A stretch of 64,000 bases of DNA from Bacillota bacterium. Lineage in GTDB: Bacteria; Bacillota; UBA4882; UBA8346. The position numbers were made by a program, and so were the translations under genes. The DNA lies in contig JAEZCE010000087.1 in the NCBI GenBank assembly GCA_023429995.1, positions 14,840-78,839 of the forward strand, given 5' to 3'. The notes beneath the pieces were generated by a model. That model searched no databases. It was given only the letters and a program-made list of their open reading frames with translations, and had not been told where the DNA came from. Each line of letters starts with the position of its first letter. Within the stretch, counting starts at the first letter, position 1. Shown piece by piece: positions 56,202-64,000 of this stretch.

Positions 56202-57496
56202 TTATATCCATCCTTAAAAACTACATTTAAAATTGCATCATATAAATTTTCTTTAACAAAATCAGCATCAACAATGTATTTTTTTTCTTTTTCTATTTCA
56301 CCCGTTGTTAATAATATACTCTTCAAACCAACATTTTTAGCGGTTTGAATATCAACAGATGTGTCACCAATCATATAAGACTCACTAAGATTGACATTAT
56401 ATTTTTCTTGAATGCTTTGTATCATACCAATTCTAGGTTTTCTACAATTACATTTAATTTTGTAACGCTTATTTTCCTCTAAATAACCACTATCGGGATG
56501 ATGTGGACAATAAAATAAATCATCAAAATAAGCGCCATCTGCTCCTAATAAAGTTTGAAGTTTTTTATGTATCCTGTTCAATTGTTCTTCCGTACATAAG
56601 TTTCTAGCTACTATAGGTTGATTTGTGATAACTATACATAAATATTCGCTATTATTAATCATTTTGATTGCTTCTGAAACCTTATATTCTAATTCCAAGT
56701 CATCGATGTTATATAACAAACCTTTATACTTATTTATTGTTCCGTCCCTATCAAGAAAGATACATTTTTGCTTGTAATAAGCTGCCTTTTTCTCCAATAA
56801 ATTATTTTTAATATCCTCTTCGACTTGTGCTAATCTTTCTTCAGTACCCATATCTTTAACATATTCAGATGTACGATAACCATAAATAAAGTTATCATCA
56901 ATTACTTCTGCAATAATTTCTTTTTCCAAGTCCATCCTTTTTGGCTTCGAATACTGAAATATTTCTTTGCGAAATATATGAACCCCTGATTTAACAATAT
57001 TATCGTATGATTCCCTTGATTGATCTTTCGGGATTATATTGGTTATTTGCCCATCTTTATTTAATATCAAAAGGTCGCTGTCATACGGATGGCTGCTAGG
57101 GTGAATTAAAAATGTTCCAATACCGTTTTTTTGGTAATGGTATTTAATATACTTACTCCAATCAATGTTTAATACAATATCAGCAAAAAGCAATATAAAA
57201 TCTTCTCTAATAAGGTCTTTAAGATAATATAAAACCCCTCCTGTACCTAAAGGTAACTCTTCTTTAAAATAAGATATATTAACCCCGAATTCACTACCAT
57301 CACCAAAATATTCAACAATTTTTTCACCAAGGTACCCTATGCTAATAATAATTTCCGTTAAACCAAATTTTTTCAATGAGTCAATTTGATATTCTAAGAC
57401 AGGTTTGCCTGCAATTTTAATAAGTGCTTTAGGAATTGAATTGGTATATTTTCGAAGTCTGCTCCCCTTCCCTCCAGCTAAAATAACTACCTTCAT
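56198..57496 (-). CDS. HddC-GmhB fusion: heptose-1-P nucleotidyltransferase and bisphosphate phosphatase
   Basis: A 432-residue two-domain protein. Residues 1-235: nucleotidyltransferase with MKVVILAGGKGSRLRKYTNS (GGxGxR loop), PKALIKIAGKPVLEYQ and LPLGTGGVLYYL. Residues 245-432: HAD phosphatase with CIFLDRDGTINKYKG (motif I), VITNQPIVARN, zinc-type loop CPHHPDSG with CNCRKP, and MIGDTSVDIQTA (motif IV), as in GmhB. The usual pathway has these as separate enzymes. Fusion links removal of the 7-phosphate to nucleotide activation. The nucleotide (GDP or other) is inferred from HddA/HddC. Confidence 0.88.
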   Translation of the reverse strand: MKVVILAGGKGSRLRKYTNSIPKALIKIAGKPVLEYQIDSLKKFGLTEIIISIGYLGEKIVEYFGDGSEFGVNISYFKEELPLGTGGVLYYLKDLIREDFILLFADIVLNIDWSKYIKYHYQKNGIGTFLIHPSSHPYDSDLLILNKDGQITNIIPKDQSRESYDNIVKSGVHIFRKEIFQYSKPKRMDLEKEIIAEVIDDNFIYGYRTSEYVKDMGTEERLAQVEEDIKNNLLEKKAAYYKQKCIFLDRDGTINKYKGLLYNIDDLELEYKVSEAIKMINNSEYLCIVITNQPIVARNLCTEEQLNRIHKKLQTLLGADGAYFDDLFYCPHHPDSGYLEENKRYKIKCNCRKPRIGMIQSIQEKYNVNLSESYMIGDTSVDIQTAKNVGLKSILLTTGEIEKEKKYIVDADFVKENLYDAILNVVFKDGYK

Positions 57497-57553
57497 TCTT
57501 TAACTCCCTCCCATGAATAACTCAGCTATTTTCAAACGAATGTTAACGATTTT

Positions 57554-59473
57554 TCATAATGTTTCTAAAATCGTTAATATATTTTCGAAAAACTTTATGC
57601 TAAGATCCTGAATATCGTTAATTGATTCAATCATGCTTTCTCTTTTTAACTCTCCACCTTTATATATGGCAATCAAATAATTATTGATTAAACTATTAGA
57701 CAGTCCAATAATCATATTTGATAATTCTTTCTGAGAACTTATATTTAAATTTCTTGTAATTAAATAGTTTATTAATGTTTCAAAAAACAATTCTTTACCA
57801 CCCAATATATAGTAAAGTGAATCGATATTATCTGTATCAAACAACTCTCTTTTTTCTTCAAGAATACCTTTTATTATTTCTATATCTTTTCCAGATTGAT
57901 TGTTTTGTTTTAAATAATATAACAATCTTATAAGTATCCGGTCTAACTCTTCAGTAGTAATCATTTTATTATCATCAAATTTATCTAAAGCAAATAAGAA
58001 TCTTTCCTCTTCCGGAATATTTGTAAAACAACTTTTTATCGTCTCAAATGTTGCGAAAAATTTACTATAATTGATTCTTTCTGCACCATTATTCTCTAAT
58101 ATATGGTTTGAATCAATAATTGAATATCGTTGTTTGTTTTTATCATAACCAGTAATTACAGTCAGATGATCTGTATGTCCACTTAAATAATGAGGAGAAT
58201 AAAACAGATAATATTCATCAAATCTTCCTACTAAACTTCCAAAGGCATCAATACTTTCAGAAATAATACCTTGTATATCAATGAGGTTATTAATTTTAAT
58301 AGGATGTATATTAAATCCGAACATATTAAGTACGGTTATTATTTGAGGAGAACGTCCATTATAGAAATTCGCTATCACAAACTCTTTAATACTATATCCA
58401 GATAGTGCTCCTAAAAATAATTTAAAATAGTCAATAAACTTACTTTTTGCTCTACCAATCACTGCCGTAGCACACCTATCCATACAATTCATCTGTCTCC
58501 ATGATAAATTGCTTATGGAACGAATTATTTTTTTTTCAATGCTGTTTTGATTACTTGAATGATACTTTGCTTCTGTAAAATTGGATTCACTAGAAGTACT
58601 TTCTGTTTTATCAGTTTTTATCTCGGGATGTAGACTCCAATTATTCTCACTTTTATAACTAACCGTATAATCTTCTATAGTCAAAAATGCTTCTTCGAGC
58701 TCATTAAAGTAAAAGACATCGAAAGAAATAATATTTGTGTTTTGGGGACTAACCCTCTTACACAAATAAATGTAAAATTTATCTACTATTTTTCCACACA
58801 GCCTCAGGCGTTTATAAAATAAGGGTTCAAATGTGCCCGGGACTACGCAGTGTATTGCTATATTTAAGAACAAATCGTATATTGATGGATTAAGAACTTT
58901 TCCTTGGTATTCTTTTATAAATTTTTCTGATACCTTTACTTCTAAAAGAATTTCATTTGTCCCACTTAATAAACTCTCTATATTAAAAAATTCGCAAGTT
59001 TGATTGATTTTTGCAATAAAATCCGGTTTCGTTTTCTGTTCGGGTCTATCACATCCTTTTTTTAACTCAGCTAGTCTATATTTAAGTATTGGAACTCCCT
59101 TAATTTTATACATAATCCCCTTTGCATACCTCAAAAATCCTTTATTTGATTCCATTTTACCGAAATTAGATTTACTAGAAACTATAAACCGAAGACTATC
59201 AATCTCTTTTTTTACAACAGTTTGGACTTCCATTTCTTCCCCCTCAATAACCAATGGTGATAAAAAAGATACATCACATATTTCTAAAAAACTTTCATGG
59301 AAATATTTTAGAAATGAATATTGTGCGATTTCTAAATAAGTTATCCCATATATAATATTTAAACCGAAGGTATTAATTACGCCTAAAACTTTATGACTGA
59401 TAACACTAAAGTTGCTTTCATAATTATCTATTTCTAAAAGAACAGGTTCATTTACTAATTTTTCTATATCCAT
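57554..59473 (-). CDS. Fusion of dehydratase-like hotdog domain and BtrH-like acyltransferase
   Basis: A 639-residue protein with two parts. Residues about 1-290 look like a polyketide synthase dehydratase double hotdog (IIYGITYLEIAQYSFLKYFH, then VSFLSPLVIEGEEMEVQTVV and FIVSSKSNFG) but lack the catalytic His. Residues about 320-470 resemble the BtrH N-terminal papain-like domain: C330 in NCMDRCATAV, H436 in SGHTDHLTVITGYD and D454 in YSIIDSN form a likely triad. The remaining 170 residues are helical. BtrH moves an acyl group from a carrier protein to an aminoglycoside. Here it may release the NRPS product onto a sugar or amine. I know of no such fusion. Confidence 0.62.
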   Translation of the reverse strand: MDIEKLVNEPVLLEIDNYESNFSVISHKVLGVINTFGLNIIYGITYLEIAQYSFLKYFHESFLEICDVSFLSPLVIEGEEMEVQTVVKKEIDSLRFIVSSKSNFGKMESNKGFLRYAKGIMYKIKGVPILKYRLAELKKGCDRPEQKTKPDFIAKINQTCEFFNIESLLSGTNEILLEVKVSEKFIKEYQGKVLNPSIYDLFLNIAIHCVVPGTFEPLFYKRLRLCGKIVDKFYIYLCKRVSPQNTNIISFDVFYFNELEEAFLTIEDYTVSYKSENNWSLHPEIKTDKTESTSSESNFTEAKYHSSNQNSIEKKIIRSISNLSWRQMNCMDRCATAVIGRAKSKFIDYFKLFLGALSGYSIKEFVIANFYNGRSPQIITVLNMFGFNIHPIKINNLIDIQGIISESIDAFGSLVGRFDEYYLFYSPHYLSGHTDHLTVITGYDKNKQRYSIIDSNHILENNGAERINYSKFFATFETIKSCFTNIPEEERFLFALDKFDDNKMITTEELDRILIRLLYYLKQNNQSGKDIEIIKGILEEKRELFDTDNIDSLYYILGGKELFFETLINYLITRNLNISSQKELSNMIIGLSNSLINNYLIAIYKGGELKRESMIESINDIQDLSIKFFENILTILETL

Positions 59474-59540
59474 TTCTACACCTCTTTAGTCTGTCTCATC
59501 AATTTAAATTAAAATTCCAAAATACTTAATTTTAAAAAAT

Positions 59541-60539
59541 TTAAACGCCACCGATTATATACTCTCTCGTATCCAAAAAATATTTAGTTTTATTTTCCGA
59601 TATTAATCTTGCTTGCTGGACTAATTCCGAAACCAATTCATTTTCATTTTCCTTGAACATAGTTTCTGCCAATTTTAGGTAAAATTGAATAAGCAAAATC
59701 TCCTTATCAATCATCTGAATTGAACCATTCTTCATCGCAATTTCCAAAGCCGCTTTAAACCCTTCTGTATCTGTTTCAGCCTTTTTACGATAATAATCTA
59801 CAATCCTTGAGCGACATGCCGAACCGGTATACTTTGGAATTCTATATAACGAAGGTATCTCTGAACAATATGCAAAGCCTCCCATTTCATCAGCAGAATA
59901 TCTAAACCAAGTATGTTGATCTTCAGAAACTGTTCTATTAGGAAAGAGATATTTATAGGCTAATTCTGTTCGAACACTGGTTGCTGAAGGTAAATTCGTA
60001 AAACCGGTTTCAGTTCCGATCCGAACCCAAACGTTTTTTCCTTGAGGAGGATTATTCCGATGCGCCTCTAAGATTTCAAGAATTGAGGGCGTTAAGTCAG
60101 TCTCAGAAGTATAATCATCATTCTCGTCTATTACCCTAAATGTAGAATAAACAACACCGGTTTTAGGTTGTTCTAAAAATATTTTTCTCACTATTTCTAG
60201 TCTTTTATGATGTGAAATATCATCAGCATCATTATATAAAATAATTGGTGAACCCTGTTCAAAGGCCCATTTTATACCAAGATTTCTACCCGGTCCCACT
60301 CCATTGTTTTTTTCTTCAAAAATAACTTGAATTCGCTTTGGATATAGATATGCCAATTCTTTTAAGTATTCCCTAGCTTCGTCACAGGGAGAAAAACCAT
60401 CTATAATTATTATGATCCAGTTATCATCGGTTTGTTTAAAAATTCCTTCAATGGCTTTATCTAAATATACCTTGCTTTTTTCATTATCTGTTCGCCAATG
60501 TGGGATTATAAAAGTCGCCTTACCATTAATCAAATCCAT
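59541..60539 (-). CDS. Family 2 (GT-A) glycosyltransferase
   Basis: A 332-residue enzyme. FIIPHWRTDN begins the GT-A fold, IIIIDGFSPCDE and NNGVGPGRNLGIKWAFEQG are nucleotide-sugar contacts, and LYNDADDISHHKRLE contains the metal-binding DxD. The second half (SEDQHTWFRYSADEMGGFAY) supplies the acceptor side with an ED pair. Placement between NRPS and heptose genes makes heptose transfer to the peptide or its precursor likely. Confidence 0.85.
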   Translation of the reverse strand: MDLINGKATFIIPHWRTDNEKSKVYLDKAIEGIFKQTDDNWIIIIIDGFSPCDEAREYLKELAYLYPKRIQVIFEEKNNGVGPGRNLGIKWAFEQGSPIILYNDADDISHHKRLEIVRKIFLEQPKTGVVYSTFRVIDENDDYTSETDLTPSILEILEAHRNNPPQGKNVWVRIGTETGFTNLPSATSVRTELAYKYLFPNRTVSEDQHTWFRYSADEMGGFAYCSEIPSLYRIPKYTGSACRSRIVDYYRKKAETDTEGFKAALEIAMKNGSIQMIDKEILLIQFYLKLAETMFKENENELVSELVQQARLISENKTKYFLDTREYIIGGV

Positions 60540-60671
60540 TTTTCTTTATCCATTCATTTATATATTTTTACATACTATGTATATTTAACAATTAAGAATA
60601 TTACATTGTAAATTGTCCAAATTGTGAATTATTAAAGTGCTTAATTACCTTTGGCCATAACTCACCTGATA

Positions 60672-63600
60672 TTATGAAAGTTGTGTCATAATAAATTCTG
60701 ACTGTTCTTTTATAGTTTGATAATTATAAATATCTTTGTACTTAATAGGCAAGCCATTTTTATCCATTTCAACTTCCATCTTTATAATAAGTAAGGAATG
60801 ACCCCCTAAGTCGAAAAAATTATCATTAATTCCTATGCTGTCTATACCTAATACTTTTTGCCATATTTGTACTAATCTCTCCTCTATTCCGTTTCTCGGC
60901 TCTTCGTACACATTTCCAATAGTAACACTGCCATCCGGTTCAGGTAACATCTTCCTATCAATTTTACCATTAGGGTTCAACGGCAACTTTTTTAGCTGTA
61001 CAAAGTAAGAAGGTATCATAAAGTCCGGCAACTCTTTTGAAAGGTGCTCTTTTAGTTCCCGTATAGTGAACTCTTTTTCACCAACTAAATATGCAATAAG
61101 ATATTTACATCCCTGTAAATTCTCTTTTGCTAATACTACCACTTCTTTAATCCCCTCACAGTTCAATAACCGACTTTCAATTTCACCTAACTCAAGCCTA
61201 TGGCCCCTTATCTTGACCTGAAAATCGAGTCGGCCTAAAAATTCAATATTTCCATCAGGTAGCCATCGTCCAATATCACCTGTTTTATATATTTTAGTTC
61301 CGGGTATGAAAGGATTTTCTAAAAATCGTTCATTTGTCAGTTCAGTCCGATTCATATATCCTCTACCCACCCCATCACCTGAAATATATAATTCTCCTTT
61401 CACACCTATAGGCATAACTTCTAAGGTTTCCCCAAGAATATATATTTGTACATTTGCCAAAGGTTTTCCAATTGGAATGATCCCTATTTTTTTCAGATTC
61501 TCATATCGAATCAAATATCCGATAGAATCAACACAGCATTCAGTCGGGCCATAAATATTGGTAATGTGAGGTTTAATTTCATTAAATTTATTAAAGAATT
61601 CCTTTACTGTTTTATATGGAAAAACTTCTCCGCCAATTATAAATTGCTTTACATTCATGACATTGCTAAAAGATGAAGTATTATTCAGTAAGATATTTAT
61701 ATGAGTTGGAGTTCCATCTGAAATATTAATAGAATTTTTAATATAAAATTCCTCAAGTTTCTTGCCATCCATTAATACTTCGTGTGGGACAATGAACAAT
61801 TTATGCCCGAGTAATAAAGAAGCAAATATCTGCTGGACGGAAGCATCAAATACATAATTAGCTAATAGGGCAATATTTAGTCCCGGCCCATACTTACTAT
61901 AAACATCTCGCACAAGTCCTGTTAAGAGGTTTATAACATTTCTATGTTCGATCATAACCCCTTTTGGTTTACCCGTTGAACCTGAAGTATAAATTACATA
62001 GGCCAAGTCTTTTGAAACATTTGTTGTTACCAGATCAAAACTTTCCCCTTGATATATTTCACTACTTTCGAGATCAATCATTTCATTATCTGATCCAACC
62101 CTATTACGCAAGTTATATTGCGTCAAAACTATGCCTACACCGCTATCCTTCAACATGTATCTTATTCTGTCTTCAGGATAATCAGGATCAATCGGCAGAT
62201 AAGCCCCCCCGGCTTTCAGTATTCCAATAATTCCAACTATCATCTCTAAAGACCGCTCTATCATTATCCCTATTATAGTATCCGGTTTTACTCCCTTTTC
62301 TCGTAATAGCCTTGCCAGTTGATTTGCTTTTTTATTGAGGTCTCCATATGTTAACTGCTTGTCCCCAAAGACTAGTGCGATTTTATCCGGTGTTCGCTCT
62401 ACCTGCTCTTCAAACAATTGCTGGATTGTCTTGCCCTTCGGATATTCCACTTTAGTATCATTGAACTCAATTAGTATCTGTTTCTTTTCTTCACTGGTTA
62501 GTATAGCTATCTCTGATATCCTTTGTTCGGGATTTGCTACTATCTCTTCTAATATATTGAGAAAGTGAATAGCAAGTTTTTCTAAAGTTTCCTTTTTGTA
62601 TAACTTGGTGCAGTATTCCAAGGAAAAGTCTATTCCCGACTCGGTTTCTATTGAGTTTAAGGTAAGATCAAATTGAGCGGTTTTATGTTCAATACTATAA
62701 GGTGATAATTTTAAATTAGATAATTCAATCGTTTCTATATCCATATTTTGTAAAATGAACATAGTATCAAATAACGGGTTCCGGCTTAAATCTCTTTGTA
62801 AGTTTAAATTGTCCACCAGTTCTTCAAATTGAAACTCCTGATTTTCATAAGCCTTTAATGAATTTTCTTTCACCTCATCTAAAAATTCCCGGAATGTCTT
62901 TTTACCCTCAGGATAATTCCTCATAGCCAAAGTGTTAACGAATATTCCGATAATATTTTGAAGATCGATATGGGGCCTTCCAGCTATGGGCGATCCTATT
63001 ATCAAATCTTTCTGTCCCGTATACTTGGATAATAAAATGTTATACGCCGACAAGAGTATCATATACAACGTCGTCCCTGTTTTGATCCCCAAATTATTCA
63101 ATTTTTCGTGTAGTCTTCTTTCTACCTTAAAGTATATGCTACTCCCTTCAAAACTTTGTATCGATGGCCTCTGATAATCCGTCGGCATCTCAAGTACCGG
63201 TATTTCTCCCGTAAACCTACTCAGCCAATATCTTTTCTGTTTTTCCATTTTACCGGTTTTAAACATCTCATTTTGCCATGCTGAATAATCTTTATAGTGA
63301 ATCCTTAATGCCTGTAATTCTTCTCCATTGTATAACGAGGCAAATTCTTTCATCATCACACTCATCGAGGTCCCGTCTGAGATGATATGATGCATATCAT
63401 ATAACAAAACATACTTCTCTGCTTCTATTTTTACCAATGTTACTCTTAATAACGGAGCTTGGCTTAAGTCAAACGGTTTAACAAATTCTTTAACTATACT
63501 TTCAACTTTTTCCTTAGTTTCTAAATAGTCTACCTGAAGCTCCACTTTCTGGTGGACTCTCTGAACCGGCTCCCCAGCAATCATCTCAAATGAAGTACGA

Positions 63601-64000
63601 AGAGTTTCGTGTCTTTCCAAAAGCGCTCGAAATACTTCCTTAAGTTTATTCTTATTGAGATTTCCTTCTATAATTACCGCCCCTGGCAAATTGTAACTTG
63701 TATTCACGCTTTCAAGTTTATTTAAAATATACATTCTCTTTTGGGCAGCAGATACCGGATAATATTCCTTTGTCTCCACCAGCTGAATACTGGAATATAT
63801 GCTCTCATTCGCTTCTTTGATATCTTTAGCAAGATCTTTTATAGTAGATTTATTAAATATATCTCTTAATGACAGCTCTACTTGAAATTCCTTATGTATC
63901 TTCGATATAAGTGTTGTTGCTTTTAATGAATGACCTCCTAAATTAAAGAAGTTATCATTAATGCCAATTTGTTTCACATGTAATACTTCCTGCCATATTT
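60672..64000 (-). CDS. Nonribosomal peptide synthetase, C-terminal part (partial)
   Basis: The frame runs off the window edge. Visible order: carrier protein (NFFNLGGHSLKATTLIS, phosphopantetheine Ser), condensation domain (YYPVSAAQKRMYILNKLE; active HHIISDG at 63372-63392), adenylation domain (YVIYTSGSTGKPKGVMIEH; NIYGPTECCVDS; YKTGDIGRWLPDGNIEFLGR) and a final carrier protein (NFFDLGGHSLL). No thioesterase or reductase follows. Specificity residues read D-A-Q-D-I-G-I-V-D-K, closest to the known glutamine code DAQDLGVVDK. The chain must be released by a separate enzyme. Confidence 0.93.
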   Translation of the reverse strand, partial: IWQEVLHVKQIGINDNFFNLGGHSLKATTLISKIHKEFQVELSLRDIFNKSTIKDLAKDIKEANESIYSSIQLVETKEYYPVSAAQKRMYILNKLESVNTSYNLPGAVIIEGNLNKNKLKEVFRALLERHETLRTSFEMIAGEPVQRVHQKVELQVDYLETKEKVESIVKEFVKPFDLSQAPLLRVTLVKIEAEKYVLLYDMHHIISDGTSMSVMMKEFASLYNGEELQALRIHYKDYSAWQNEMFKTGKMEKQKRYWLSRFTGEIPVLEMPTDYQRPSIQSFEGSSIYFKVERRLHEKLNNLGIKTGTTLYMILLSAYNILLSKYTGQKDLIIGSPIAGRPHIDLQNIIGIFVNTLAMRNYPEGKKTFREFLDEVKENSLKAYENQEFQFEELVDNLNLQRDLSRNPLFDTMFILQNMDIETIELSNLKLSPYSIEHKTAQFDLTLNSIETESGIDFSLEYCTKLYKKETLEKLAIHFLNILEEIVANPEQRISEIAILTSEEKKQILIEFNDTKVEYPKGKTIQQLFEEQVERTPDKIALVFGDKQLTYGDLNKKANQLARLLREKGVKPDTIIGIMIERSLEMIVGIIGILKAGGAYLPIDPDYPEDRIRYMLKDSGVGIVLTQYNLRNRVGSDNEMIDLESSEIYQGESFDLVTTNVSKDLAYVIYTSGSTGKPKGVMIEHRNVINLLTGLVRDVYSKYGPGLNIALLANYVFDASVQQIFASLLLGHKLFIVPHEVLMDGKKLEEFYIKNSINISDGTPTHINILLNNTSSFSNVMNVKQFIIGGEVFPYKTVKEFFNKFNEIKPHITNIYGPTECCVDSIGYLIRYENLKKIGIIPIGKPLANVQIYILGETLEVMPIGVKGELYISGDGVGRGYMNRTELTNERFLENPFIPGTKIYKTGDIGRWLPDGNIEFLGRLDFQVKIRGHRLELGEIESRLLNCEGIKEVVVLAKENLQGCKYLIAYLVGEKEFTIRELKEHLSKELPDFMIPSYFVQLKKLPLNPNGKIDRKMLPEPDGSVTIGNVYEEPRNGIEERLVQIWQKVLGIDSIGINDNFFDLGGHSLLIIKMEVEMDKNGLPIKYKDIYNYQTIKEQSEFIMTQLS

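Overview
The window looks like chromosome of an anaerobic, probably spore-forming, low-GC member of the Bacillota. The evidence is strong AGGAGG ribosome binding sites, many TTG and GTG starts, a SleB-type cortex hydrolase, a CheC-like protein, a YqeY-type protein and a small two-cluster ferredoxin. It has three parts: a host segment (1-6.06 kb), one complete prophage (6.06-49.27 kb), and a second host segment (49.27-64 kb) that ends inside a nonribosomal peptide synthetase (NRPS) cluster.

Left host segment: the tail of an EamA-type transporter, a secreted basic protein, a membrane zinc protease, an endonuclease III-like enzyme, a CheC-like protein, a SleB hydrolase, a YqeY protein, a ferredoxin, then tRNA-Gly(CCC) and tRNA-Thr(CGT), each behind a clear promoter.

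Prophage: a 57-bp direct repeat (6064-6120 and 49211-49267) starts inside tRNA-Thr and marks attL and attR. The tyrosine integrase lies next to attR. A CI-like repressor (rightward) faces a leftward early operon of small proteins, HTH proteins, Dam, ASCH, Gp37/Gp68-like and Dcm enzymes, and a replication protein with tandem repeats in its gene. A second short tyrosine recombinase and an ArpU-like late regulator lead into a podovirus-type morphogenesis block of the BPP-1/T7 kind: terminases, portal, Bbp19-like protein, a Tad2-like (DUF2829) protein, scaffold, capsid, cement protein, HeH protein, tail tubular A and B proteins, gp13-like and other internal virion proteins, a 2430-residue polyvalent protein with an HExxH zincin site, tail fibre, and an M15 endolysin/holin lysis set. 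After the lysis genes lies an actin-like ParM/ParR partition operon. Its promoter shares a nearly identical 21-bp block with the repressor promoter, so partition is probably a lysogeny function. A secreted-protein moron sits at the left edge.

Right host segment: a deleted hicAB remnant, a NarL-type response regulator, a sugar-binding lipoprotein-like ABC component, and then a leftward biosynthetic cluster. This holds an NRPS (visible T-C-A-T, A-domain code close to that for glutamine, no thioesterase), a family 2 glycosyltransferase, a fusion of a degenerate polyketide dehydratase-like fold with a BtrH-like cysteine acyltransferase, and a set for nucleotide-activated heptose: an HddC-GmhB fusion, an HddA-type kinase, two GmhA-like isomerase genes that both carry frameshifts, and an epimerase. 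The likely product is a heptosylated peptide. The fusion enzyme, the overlapping Dcm/WPTP reading frames and the prophage partition operon are the most novel elements.
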